Part shown: positions 40,456 through 52,470 of the stretch, piece by piece
How positions within the stretch are numbered: the first letter of the stretch is position 1
Layout: each line of letters opens with the position of its first letter
NCBI GenBank assembly: GCA_029783825.1
Contig: JAREIK010016213.1
Span: 1-64,000, forward strand
DNA length: 64,000 bases
Direction: 5' to 3'
DNA from: Sapria himalayana
Taxonomy: Eukaryota > Streptophyta > Magnoliopsida > Malpighiales > Rafflesiaceae
Program-made: the position numbers and the translations under genes
Notes under the pieces: generated by a model
Told to the model about the DNA's origin: nothing
Databases searched by the model: none
The model's input: only the letters and a program-made list of their open reading frames with translations

Positions 40456-40554
40456 GATGGATAGACAGATAGATAGATATTCAGATAGACAAATAGATAG
40501 ATAGACATATAGACATATTGACAGATATACATATAGGCATTTAGACTAATAGAT

Positions 40555-40593
<39 letters not shown>

Positions 40594-41266
40594 AAGATAG
40601 ACAGATAAGTAGATGACCAGATATACATATAGAATATTGACATATATATAGATAGACAAATAGACAAATAGAAAGATACATAAATAGACAGATTGAATAA
40701 TAGACTAACAAATAGATAGACTAAAGGCATATCAAAAGATAGAATGATAGACAGATAGATAGAAGATTGATAGATAGAAAGATAGATAGATAAATAAATA
40801 AATATATAGATAGACAGATAGAAAGATATAAAGATATAAAGATAGATAGATAGGCAAATAGATAGATAGTTAGTTAGTTAGTTTGACAGATAGACAGATA
40901 GATAGATAGACAGATACATTGATAGATAGATAGACAAATAGATAGATAGATAGATAGATAGGCAGATAGACAGTCAGACAGATAGATAGATATACATATA
41001 GATAGATAGATAGATAAATTAATAAATAGATAGATTATCTGATAGATAGATAGATAGAAGATAGATTTACAAATTTACATAAATACATATAGACATATAG
41101 ATTGATATATAGATACACTAATTGATGGATAGATAAATAGACATATAGATAGACATGCAGACAAATATATAGGTAGATAATTAGATTTACACATAAACAG
41201 ATAGATAGATATACATATAGACATATAGATAGATTAATAGATAGAGAGAAAGATAGAAAGATAGAT
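33280..41266. repeat. GATA/GACA simple-sequence array, part 1
   Basis: About 8 kb is composed almost entirely of GATA units with GACA, GAAA, AATA and GATT variants (minus strand TATC/TGTC). All minus-strand frames are open because TATC translates as Tyr-Leu-Ser-Ile in every frame, while the plus strand yields TAG stops; the many 60-240 residue 'proteins' are therefore not genes. Local sub-blocks include a GATC/GATT-rich segment (about 36,630-36,930), and GACA/CACA-rich segments near 37,050, 39,540-39,740 and 40,025. Confidence 0.95.
36630..36930. repeat. GATC/GATT-rich sub-block in the GATA array
   Basis: The tetramer shifts from GATA to GATC/GATT ('gatcaatcgatcgatcg'). Two imperfect ~76-bp units beginning 'gatcaataaatagatat' start at 36,791 and 36,867. 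It marks a diverged segment of the array. Confidence 0.6.
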
Positions 41267-41800
41267 GTTGAATAATTGCACTTCCATGGTAGTGATATTA
41301 AGATATCGAAACAACAGAAAAAATAGAAAATAAGCAATATTTATATCTAATCCAGTAACCAACCACGGTAAAATCAAAAAATTAGAAATACACACCAAAA
41401 TAACATTGTTCACTAGTCACTCAGTACGACTAGCTACATCTAGCAGAAAATGCTAAATGCGTTACAGATTAAACCAACCAAAATAGTCTTACAGTATGCA
41501 GCACAGAATAGTCATGATAAATTGCGTAGAGAGAAGAGAGAGAGATGATAAATAGTTCCCCGAGCCCAAAAAACACCACCAGAAATTAAAATTACCAACA
41601 TTTTATAATAAAAAATTCCTCTATTCATTCTACTAGAGGGGTCGGATAATGAAACAGGTTAGGCTCTACTCTAAAAATTTCGGCTGCATCCCCAGCCTCT
41701 TAATATTTCTTTTCCTGCACTTACATGAAAATATTAAAACAGAAACATAAATATTTGGTTATACAAATAGATTTTCAAAAAATAAATTACATATACAGCA
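41267..41800 (-). other. 534-bp unique insert in the GATA array; possible gene 3' end
   Basis: This is the only non-GATA sequence within the array. Compared with the uninterrupted unit at about 42,921-43,010, it interrupts a higher-order repeat. On the minus strand a pyrimidine-rich stretch ends in 'tgcag' (41,715-41,719) and is followed by a short frame reading KRNIKRLGMQPKFLE, with a stop at 41,666-41,668. About 400 bp of AT-rich, UTR-like sequence comes next. This could be the last intron-exon junction and 3' UTR of a captured gene, but I do not recognise the product. No clear target duplication or terminal repeats were seen. Confidence 0.35.
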
Positions 41801-44800
41801 ACAGATAACTAGATAGATAGAGATTTATATTTAGAATAGAGATAGACAGAAAATGAGATAGACAGATAGATTGGTAGACATATAGATAGATAGATTGATA
41901 AACAGATAGACAAATAGATAAAAAATTTGATACAAAGATAGATAGGTAGACAGGTAAATAGCCAGATATATAGATAGACAGATAAAGAGACAGATAGACC
42001 GATAGTCAAATAAATAGATAGACAGATAGACTAATAGACAGATAAACAGATAGATAGATAGATAGACTGATAGACAGATAGATAGAAGATATATCGAAAG
42101 ATAGATAGATAAACATATATTCATATGAGAAATAGAAAGAAGGTAGATAGTCATATATATATTTAGATAGATAGACAAATAGATAGATAGAAAGATAGAC
42201 AAATAGATAGATAGACACATAGACATATAGACTGAAAAATAAATAGGTAAATAGGCAGATAGATAGATAGATAGATATATAGAACACAAAAACATCGATA
42301 GATAGATGAAAGATAGATAGATAGATAGATATGACAGATAAATAGAAAGATAGACATATAGACATATAGACTGATAGATAGATAGAACATTAGTAGATAG
42401 ACATATTGACATATAGACAAAAATATAGATACATAGATAGACAGATAGATAGATATATAGATATACAGATAGATAGGTAGATAGGTACACAGATAGACAG
42501 GTAGATAAATCGACAGAAAGACAAATAAACTTATTAACAAATAGATAGATTGATAGGCAGATAGATAGATTGATTGATTGACAAATAGACAGACAGACAG
42601 ATAGACAGACAGACAGATAGACAGACAGATGCATATATAGATAGATAGATAAATAGATAGATAGATAGACAGATAGATAGATAGATATACATATAGATAG
42701 ATAGATTGATAAATAAATAGATAGATTATCTATTAGATAGATCGATAGAGAGATTGACAAATTTACATAAATACATATAGACATATAGATTGATAGACAT
42801 ATATACTAATTGACGGATAGATAAATAGACATATAGATAGATAGATAGTCATATAGGTAGAAAATCAGATTTAAACATAGATAGATAGATAGATAGATAT
42901 ACATATAGACAGATAGATAGATTAATAGATAGAGAGAAAGATAGAAAGATAGATAAAGAGATAGATAGATAGACAAATAGATAGATATAGATTTATATTT
43001 AGAATACAGATAGATAGAAAGTAATATAGATAGATATATTGATAGACTGATAGACATATAGATGGAAAAATTTATACATAGATAGATAGGTAGATAGGTA
43101 GATAGGTAAATAGACAAATATATAGATAGAAAGATAGATAGATATATAGACAGATAGATAAATAGATAAATATATAGATAGACAAATAGATAGATAGATA
43201 GAAGATATATCGAAAGATAGATAGATAAACAGATAGTCTTATGACAAATAGAAAAAGGTAGATAGTCAGATAGACATTTAGACAAATAGACAAATAGATA
43301 GATAGATAGTTAGACAAATAGACAGATAGACTGATAGACAGATAGATAGATAAACACATAGACATATAGACAGTAAAACAAATAGGTAAATATGCAGATA
43401 GATAGATCAATATATAGAAGACAAATACATAGATAGACAAATTGAGAGATAGACTAATAGACAAATATGACATATAGATAGATATGAATAGACATATAGA
43501 CATAGACATATAGACTAATAGACTGATAGAAACATAGGCAGATATGCATATTGACATATAGACAAAAATATAGATAGAAAGATAGATATATAGTCAGATA
43601 TATAGATAGGCAAATAGATAGGTAGATAGGTACACAGTTAGATAGATAGATAATTAGATAGTTCCATAGAAAGACAGATAAACTGATTGACAATTAGATA
43701 GATAAATAGACAGATGGATAGATAGACATATTGATAGATTGACAGATAGATAGACAGATACATATTTAGATAGATAGAAATATATATAGACAAATAGATA
43801 GATATACAAATAGATAGATAGACAGATAGATAATAGATAGATAGACTGATAGAGATATATGAAGGTAGACAGTAAGATAGATATACAGATTCACACATAA
43901 ATAGATAGACCTATTGACAGATAGATAGATAGATATTTATACAGGTATACAGATAAATAGTTAGACAGATAGATAGATAGATAGATAGACTGATAGACAA
44001 ATAGAATTATATAAATATTGGCACACAAACATATAGACAGATATGTTGATAGGTAGATAGACAGATAAATCAATATATAGATTGACAGATACATAGATAG
44101 ATAGATAGACTTATAGATAAATAGAGAGATAGAAAGATAGACAGATAGACAGATAGATAGATATACAGATAGACAGATACATAGATAGACAGATAGATAG
44201 ATAGACAGATAGATATATAAACAAATAGATTGATTGATTGATAAAAATATTGATAGATATATAGATAGATAAATAGATATTCTAAAATAGAGCATATAGA
44301 CAATTAGAAAGATAGATATATAGACTTATAGACATATCGATAGAAAGATAGATTGGCAGAAAGCAGATAGATAGATAGATAGACATATAGACAAATAAAA
44401 ACATAGACAAATTGACAAATAGAGATATAGATAATAAACAAACCAACAGACAAACAAATAGAAAGATAGATAAATAGATAAATGGACAAAAGATAGACAT
44501 ATAGACTGATTGACATATCGATAGACAAGCAGACAGATAGATAGATAGACAAATAGACATATAGATAGATAGATAGATAGATACATAGATTTAAAGGTAG
44601 ATAGATAGACAGATTAACATATATACAGATCGATAGATAGTTAGAGAGATAGACATATAGACATATAAATAGATAGACAAATAGACAATTGACAGATAGA
44701 AACATATACATATAGACAGATAGATAGATAGGCAGATATGTAAATAGATCAATATATAGATAGACAGATATGTAGAAAGAAAGATAGTTAGTTATATAGA

Positions 44801-47800
44801 TAAACAAATAGACAGAAAGATAGACAGATAGATAGATATATAGATAAATAGATAAATAGAAATAAATAAATAAATAAATAAATATATATATATATATAGT
44901 CAGATAGACAAATAGAGAGATAGACAAATAGTGAAATAGATAGATAGAATTTATAGATATATAGACTGATAGACTAATAGGCAAATAGATAGATAGACAT
45001 ATGGACAAATATATATATAGACACATATACAAATAGATAAATATTAAGATAAACATATAGAAATGTAGGTTGATACATAGATAGATAGAGAGAAATGTAG
45101 ACAGATAGACAGATAGACAGATATATAGATATATAAATAGATAGACAGATAGATAGACAAATAGATAGATTGACACATAGACAGATAGACAGATTGATTG
45201 ATAAACTAATAGACAAATAGACAAATAAATAGATAAATTTATAGATAGACAGAAGATAGATATATAGATCGAAAAATAGATAGATAGTCTTATAAATAGA
45301 TAGGAATATAGACAGAAAGAAAGATAAGTTGATAGATAGATAGATATACATATATATTGGCAGATATATAGATAAATAGACAGATATATAGATAGATAGA
45401 TTAGATAGATAGACAAATAAATTGAAGATTATAGAAAAATTGATAGACAGACACATAGTCTCATAAATAGATAAACATATAGACAGATAGACAGATAGAT
45501 AGATAGATAGACAGATAGATAGATTAACAAATAGATAGATAGATAGACAGATAAATAGAAGATAGATAGATTGATAGACCAATAGCTAGATTTTCAGATT
45601 GAAAGATGGATAGATAAACATATAGATAAATAGATAAATATATAGAAGTCAGATAAAAAGATAGACAAATAGTAAGATAGTAAGATTGATAGACAGACAG
45701 ATAGATATAAAGATATATAGATTGATAGATAGATAGAAAGATAGGTTGACAGATAGAGAGATAGACAAATAAATAGATAAATAGTTAGATAGATAGACAG
45801 ATAGATTGATTCATAGATAGAGAGATAGACACATAGAAAGATAGAGAGATAGACATATAGATAGATATAAAAATAGCTAAACCAATAGATAGATAAATAA
45901 AAGATAGACTGATATATATATACACAAATTGATAGATATACAGGTAGATAGATAGACAAGTATACAGGTAGACTAATATAAAGTTAGATAGATAAATAGA
46001 TAGACAGATTGATAGATATATAGATATATATATATAGATAGATAGATACACATATAGAAAACTATACAAATAGATAGATAGACAGATAGACAAATAGGTA
46101 GATATATAGATAGACATATAGACAGATATAAACATAGAGTGATAGAAAAATAGATAGATAAACATATAGACATATACGAAGATAGACAAATAGATAGATA
46201 GACAAATTTACATATTAATATATTGATAGATAGAAGTATAAACTTATAGACTGATGGATAGATAGGGAAAGAGGTAGATACATAGATAGACAAATAGATA
46301 AATAACAAATAGACAGATTAAAAGATAGCTTGATAGACATATATAAAAATTTATAGATACATAGATAGACAGATAGATAGATATCGACAGATAGAAAGAT
46401 AGAAGATAGACAAATAGACATATAGATAGATAGATATATAAATAGATAGACATGTAGATAGATAGATATATAGAGAGATAGACAGATAGATAGAAAAACA
46501 AATAGACATATTTACATACTTACTGATAGACATATAGACATATAGGCTGATAAACATATAGGTTGATAGATAGATAGGCACATAGATAGTTACAAACTAG
46601 ATACATATATAGAGAGAGAGATAGATAGATAAAAAGACATATAGATAGATAGATAACATATAAATAGGTGGACAATAGACATATAGACAGCGAAATGGAT
46701 AGACAGATAGGCAAATATACAGATATACAGATACATATATACAGATACATATATATAGATACATATATACATATACATATATAGACAGATAGATAGAAAA
46801 ATAAATAGATAGGCATATAGATATATAGAAAATTAGATAGATTGACACATGATAAATAAATAGATAGAAAAATAGATATATATGAGAGAGATAGACATAT
46901 AGACATATAGATAGATAGATAGATAGAGATATAAAGATAGACAAATAGATAGATAGATAAATAATCAAATAGCTAGATAGCTAGTTATGCAAATAGATTG
47001 GCAGATACATAGATAATAGATAAATAGATAGCAAGAATTATAGATAGATAGATATATAGATTTAAAGATAAATCGATAGATAGATATATAGATGGATAGA
47101 AAGTTAGACAGACATATATACACATAGATTGATAGACAGATAGAGAGATATACAAATAGACATATAGATAGATAGATTGACAAACAAATAGATAGATAGA
47201 CAGATAGTAAGATAGACAGATAGAAAGATAAACAGATTGACAAATAGATAGGTAGTTAGATACATATATAGATAGATATACAAATAGATAGATAAATAGA
47301 TTGATAGATAATAGATAAATAGATTGACAGAAGGATAGATTGAAAGAAAAACAAATAGTTAGATTAACATATTGACATATTGACAGATAGACATATAGAT
47401 ATATAGACTGATAGACATATAGGCACATATGACTATAGATATATTAGGAGATATGCATATTAACATATAGATAGATAAACAAATAGATAGACCATTAGAC
47501 AGTTAGGAAGATAAATTTATAGATAGATAAATAGACAGATAGATATATAGATAGAAGATAGATGGATATACATATAGGTAGATATGCAGATAGGCTTATA
47601 GATAGATAGAAAAATAGACATATAGATAGATAGATAATTAGAAAGATAGATGGAAGATGGATAAATAGATAGATAGATATAGAAATAGATTGACACACAG
47701 ATAGATAGATAGATAGATAGACAGCTATACAGATAGATAGATAAATAGACAGATAGACAGATAAACAGGTAGCCAGATAGATTGATTGATAGAAGACAAA

Positions 47801-48398
47801 TAGTCATTTCGATAGATAGATAGATAGTAATATAGATAGATAGATAAATACATAATCATATAGATAGATATAAAAATAGAAAGTCAAAAGGGTAGATAGA
47901 TAGAACACTTATAGATAAATAGATACATAGTCAGATAGACAGACATATAGGTAGATAGATTTACAAATAAATAGAAAGTCAAATAGTCAGATAGGTAGAT
48001 AAACATATAGACATAGAGATAGATAAACACATAGAATGATAGACACATAGAATGATAGATAATTAGAATGATATACTGATATATAGATAATAGACAGATA
48101 GACAGAAAGCCAAATAAAGAGATAGATAGATAGATATAAAGATAGGTTGATAGGTAAATAGTTAAATAGATTGATCTATCGAAAGAAAGATAGATAAATA
48201 GATAGATATATAAATAGATATATAAATAGATAGATAGTTTGAGAGATAGACATATAGAAAGAAAGACAGATAGATAAACAGTTAAAAAATATATAAATAG
48301 ATAGATTGGCAGAAAAAGGATAGATAGAGAGAGATAGACATTTTGAGAGATAGTTAGATAAACAGATAGACAAATAGACAGATAGATAGACAGACAAA
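41801..48398. repeat. GATA/GACA simple-sequence array, part 2
   Basis: About 6.6 kb is of the same composition as part 1, including the longest repeat-derived frames (317 and 370 residues on the minus strand). It stops abruptly at about 48,398 next to a hAT transposase remnant. Confidence 0.95.
41810..44100. repeat. ~1.14-kb higher-order repeat within the GATA array
   Basis: Distinctive marker strings recur at a constant offset: 'gaagatatatcgaaagatag' at 42,085 and 43,201; 'gacaaaaatatagata' at about 42,416 and 43,561; 'ataggtagataggtacacag' at about 42,474 and 43,618; 'agacatatagactg/agacatatagacag' at about 42,222 and 43,363. Two clear units are seen. Diverged relatives are suggested near 40,240-41,260 ('ttacataaatacatatagac' at about 40,240, 41,072 and 42,765). 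Confidence 0.7.
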
Positions 48399-48800
48399 TT
48401 CTTTGTTTGTATGGAAAAATCATAATCAAAAAGGTATTGAGAATGCATGTACAAGTCCAATTATGATATAATTGTATCTTATTCACCTCTTTATTTCATC
48501 AATCTCAACATACATTTACATACATCTTCAAAGTTTTTTGAATCTAGATTTACTATTAATCCTTTTGTATCATAATAAAACTCTGTGTACAAAAATTTCT
48601 AGTTGAATATAAGGCAGATGAAGTTGAATCTCTCACCTCCTATTAATGATTTTCATGATTTCCTTATACTTCTTTTCACTCTCATTAAATCTTTTGATAA
48701 TTATTTTCTGTCTTTTGCATGAAAAAATAAATGTATGTAATTTTATGCCTCTTTTCACCAACCACCAAGCAAAGAATATGTACAAGAGGGTCTGACACCT
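48399..48800 (-). pseudogene. hAT-family transposase fragment, decayed
   Basis: On the minus strand the order matches plant hAT transposases (end of DUF659 and following linker). A 'VRPS' remnant lies at about 48,790, then KRFNESEKKYKEIMKIINRR (48,641-48,700), EIQLHLP (about 48,612-48,632), then LDLYMHSQYLF (48,428-48,460) and DFSIQTKN. In intact relatives these correspond to 'VRPLV..LRLVDGE', 'KY..IFEIIDRRW', 'QLHRPLHAA' and 'LDLY.NAQGLFG..IAIR'. A stop replaces the Trp after INRR and several frameshifts separate the blocks. No dimerisation domain is seen because the fragment ends at the GATA array. Confidence 0.6.
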
Positions 48801-49540
48801 TCAAACAAAATATTACAATATTCTAAAAATTAGGCATACAAATTATATTTTTTTTCTTTTCCTCTTTTGCCAATTTATAACTTCCTCAAGTTATTTTTTT
48901 ATTTATTAATACGAGATAAGGTGATGAAGACCATTACAAACCACATGTTTGTAAGCCTCAACAACTAATTTTGCTCCATAAATCATCTAATCATATTAAG
49001 CAATCTCACTTTATTATAAATACAACCACATATAAATATAACTCACTTTATTCTCTTCTTGATATATGATAGTTTTTCAATATCTTTCAACAATAAGTCA
49101 AGAAAATATGCAATACATAGTATCCATTACAAATATTGTCTTTTTTATTTCAACAATCTACCTATATAAGTTAAAGTTAAACATTAATATAGAAATAATA
49201 TATAATGTGTAATAACCTAAATAAAATAATAAAAAAATCAAATTAAATTTTAAATATTTACTATCACATAATTTGTAATATTATCTATTATAACTTGAAT
49301 AATATTATCTTTGTTAACTTATTTCACCCAAATATTAAATAATTTAAATAATTTATCTCTCGTCTTGATCATAAAAAAAATATCCATAGATTTTATAAAC
49401 AAGAATACATGATTTTTCATTATAAATTCACCATGAAATTCACCAACATTCTTTCTTTCCTATCTGTTCATTCATTCGACATAATTAAATATTAATTTTA
49501 CTTCCATTATCTAAAAAGATTCTTCATCATATTCATTATA
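48801..49540. other. AT-rich stretch, nothing recognised
   Basis: No reading frame, repeat or RNA signal was recognised; part may be further decayed hAT sequence. Confidence 0.5.
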
Positions 49541-49542
49541 TG

Positions 49543-49895
49543 AATTAATTCTTTTTTTTAAACTAGTAACTCTCATATCATAAAAATTAAATCTATTATA
49601 TCTCAAATAATATTGCCCATTTGACTTTCAAGCATTGGTTAAGAACTAATAAAGTTGACTATATTGAATGAATTATAGTATTATATAACTATCTACAAAA
49701 TAAAATATCAAATTTTTTGTAAGAATTAATTCTTTATTTAGACTAGTAACTTTCACATCATGAAAGTTAGATCTCTTATATTTCAAATCATATTACCCAA
49801 TTATCTCAAGCATTGGTTAAGAACTAATATAGTTCATTGTATTAAATGAATTGCAACATAATCATCTACAAAATAAAATATCGGCTCTTTCCTTA
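49543..49895. repeat. Two-copy ~180-bp tandem repeat
   Basis: Both copies begin 'gaattaattcttt.ttt' (49,543 and 49,723) and share 'ctagtaact.tcacatcat', 'agcattggttaagaactaat' and 'atctacaaaataaaatatc'. Confidence 0.7.
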
Positions 49896-49919
49896 ACCTC
49901 TTACTTGTAAGTATTATTG

Positions 49920-52090
49920 AGAGTCATGCATTGTGGGGCTAGTGCATATGGCATGCCTGAGGCATGCTTGAGCTCAAGGCATGCCTGTGGCACGCATGGC
50001 CTTTGGGTGCTAACATAGTCCAAAGGCCCACTTTTCTCAACCATACGTGTTGGGTAGGACATGGTTGAGTTGGCCACTACCTATGCCCCCTCACCCTAGT
50101 TGGTTATCTAATTCCTGACTATTGGGTGCTAACACTAGCTGACTAGCAGATAGCCAGTGCCCAGTGGCCTATGGCCATAGCCATTGGATTATACTAGCTA
50201 GGAGAACCCGTTAACCAATGCCTAGTGATCATTAGGCATCAAGCAAGGGGCCATGGGCAGTAACTTTGTCATACAGAGTTTGTTTTTAAAATTGAAATTT
50301 AATTTTTAAAAATTTAATTTTTAAAAATATAATTATTAAATATAAATTGTATTGCATTGTAAATGAAAATGAATAAAAATCAACTCAATAAAAAACACAT
50401 CTATTTAATGATTTTGATTTCATCATAATATCACAAATAATAATAAATTAACAAACTAAGTAAAAAGCACTACAAGCAACAATAGTCAACAATGGTAACA
50501 TGTGAGTCTTAAGGCATGTCTGAGGCACACATGGGCGTTGGGTGCTAACACGACCCAAAAGCCCACTTTTCTCAGCCAGGCATGTTGGGTATGATAGGAT
50601 AGGGCTGGCCACTACCAATGCCCCCTCACCCTAGTTGGTTGGTTGGCCGGTCCTTGGCTGTTGGGTGCTAACACTGGCTGACTAGCAGCCAGCCAATTCT
50701 TAGTGGCCTATGGCCACAACCATTTGATTGTACTAGCTAGTGTCTTAAGACATGCCCAAGGCACACATGGCCGTTGGGTACTAACATGGCCCAAAGGCCC
50801 ACTTTTCCCAACCAAACGTGTCGGGTAGAACAAGGTCAGGTTGGCCACAACCTATGCCACCTCACCTTGGTTGGTTGGCTGGTTCCTGGTACTAACACTG
50901 GCCGACTAGCAGCTAGCCAATGCCCAATGACCTATGGACATAGCCACTGAATTATACTGGCTAGGCCAACCCATCAACTAATGCTGAGTGGCCACTCGGC
51001 ATCAAGCTAGGGGCCATTGACATTAACTTTGTCATATATAGTTTTTTTAAATATAATTTTAATTTTAAACAATTTAAATAATAAAATTAAACTATATTAT
51101 ATTGTTAATGAAAGTGAATAAGAGTCAACTCAAAAAAATATATCTATTTCGTGATTTTGATTTTGATCTTATCACAATATCACAAATAATAATAAATTAG
51201 AAAATTAAGTAATAACACAATAATCAATAGTAGGCAACAATAATAACATGTGAGTCTTGTAATATCCAAGATAAGTTTGTATGGTTCGAATTGTCACATC
51301 ATAAGTTTTTTTCAAAACCACGATACCCTCGATGTCATGTGAGTCATCATCTACTAGTAATTTTTTCACTTGATCCTAAAGACTAATTAATGAATCCTCA
51401 CAGTCTTTTAAGCATAAGAATATTTTTATGATATATGGTCACAATATCAATCTCTTATCTAAAATAATATAAATAATCACAAAAAAATAAACTCAATAAT
51501 ATGAAAGATACCAAAATGTTTAGTAAATCTTGTATAATCTTAGATAATATGAGATAGATGAATTTGTATGCTTTTTAGTAATTTTATGAAGAAAGGAGAG
51601 AGATAATGCATCTCTTCTAGTTTGATTTTTGTGGTGGGAGGGGGACGGCATTTAAAGTGATTGCCTCCCATCAGGAGCGCTTGCAGAAATTCATGCCTTT
51701 TTGTCTTTCACAAATGGGCATGGCTCCCCCCAAGTGAGGCATTATGGCAAGGGCATTGTGGTGGCTGCACATATTGAGTGCCTAAAGCACACATGCTCTT
51801 AAGGCATGACTAAGGAGCGCCTGGCTGCTAGGTGCTAACATGGCCCAAAGGCCCATTTTTCTCAGCTTGGTGTGCTGGGTTGGCCACTACCTGTGACCCC
51901 TCACTCTAGCTAGTTGGCTGGCTCCTGCTACTAGATGCTAACACTAGCTTATTAGTAGCTAGCCAGTGCCCAATGGCCTATGGCCACTGCCACTAAACTA
52001 TACTTGCCATGCCAACCCGACAGCCAATGCCTAACAAATACTAGGCATCAAGCGAGAAGTCGTATGCATTAACTTTGTCATATAATGTTA
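49920..52090. repeat. GC-rich unit repeated four times with AT-rich spacers
   Basis: Units start at about 49,934, 50,505, 50,748 and 51,780. Each carries 'gggtgctaacatggccc', 'aaaggcccacttttctcag', 'ggccactacctatgcc', 'tcaccctagttggttggc', 'gactagcagctagccagt' and 'ggcctatggccat'. Three of the four are followed by a conserved AT-rich tail that starts 'taactttgtcata' and includes 'atctattt.atgattttgatt' and 'aacatgtgagtctt'. No protein homology was recognised; the block looks like a non-coding dispersed repeat that duplicated locally. Confidence 0.7.
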
Positions 52091-52470
52091 GTTTTTAAAA
52101 TAGAATTTTAATTTTTAAAACAAAAATAAATAAAAAATATATCTATTTCATGATTTTGATTTCATCATGATATCACAAATAATAATTAATTAGAAAACTA
52201 AATAAAAATCATGACAATCAATAGTAATTAGCAATAATAACATGTCAGTCTTCTAATATCAACAATACATTTGTATGGTTCTGATCATCACATCTCAAAC
52301 TTATAGTCAAACCTCGATATCATTGATGTCGTGTGAGTCATCATTCACTTGCAATTATTTCACTTAATCCTAAAAACTTATTTCTGGATCCTCTCAGTCT
52401 TTTAAGCATAAGAATACTTTTATCATATATGGTCACAATATCAGTCTCTTATCTAAAATAATATTCATAA
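51255..52470. repeat. Direct duplication of a ~220-bp segment
   Basis: The segment at 51,255-51,480 ('agtcttgtaatatcc...ttgtatggttc...tcatgtgagtcatcat...cagtcttttaagcataag') recurs at about 52,245-52,470. Together with the preceding GC-rich unit this makes a ~1-kb tandem duplication. Confidence 0.65.

Noticed and set aside
33433..48486. Dozens of minus-strand open frames of 60-370 residues rich in Tyr, Leu, Ser, Ile, Cys and Val
   Set aside because: They are translations of TATC/TGTC repeat, open in all three frames simultaneously; no start context, domain or codon signal. Not genes.
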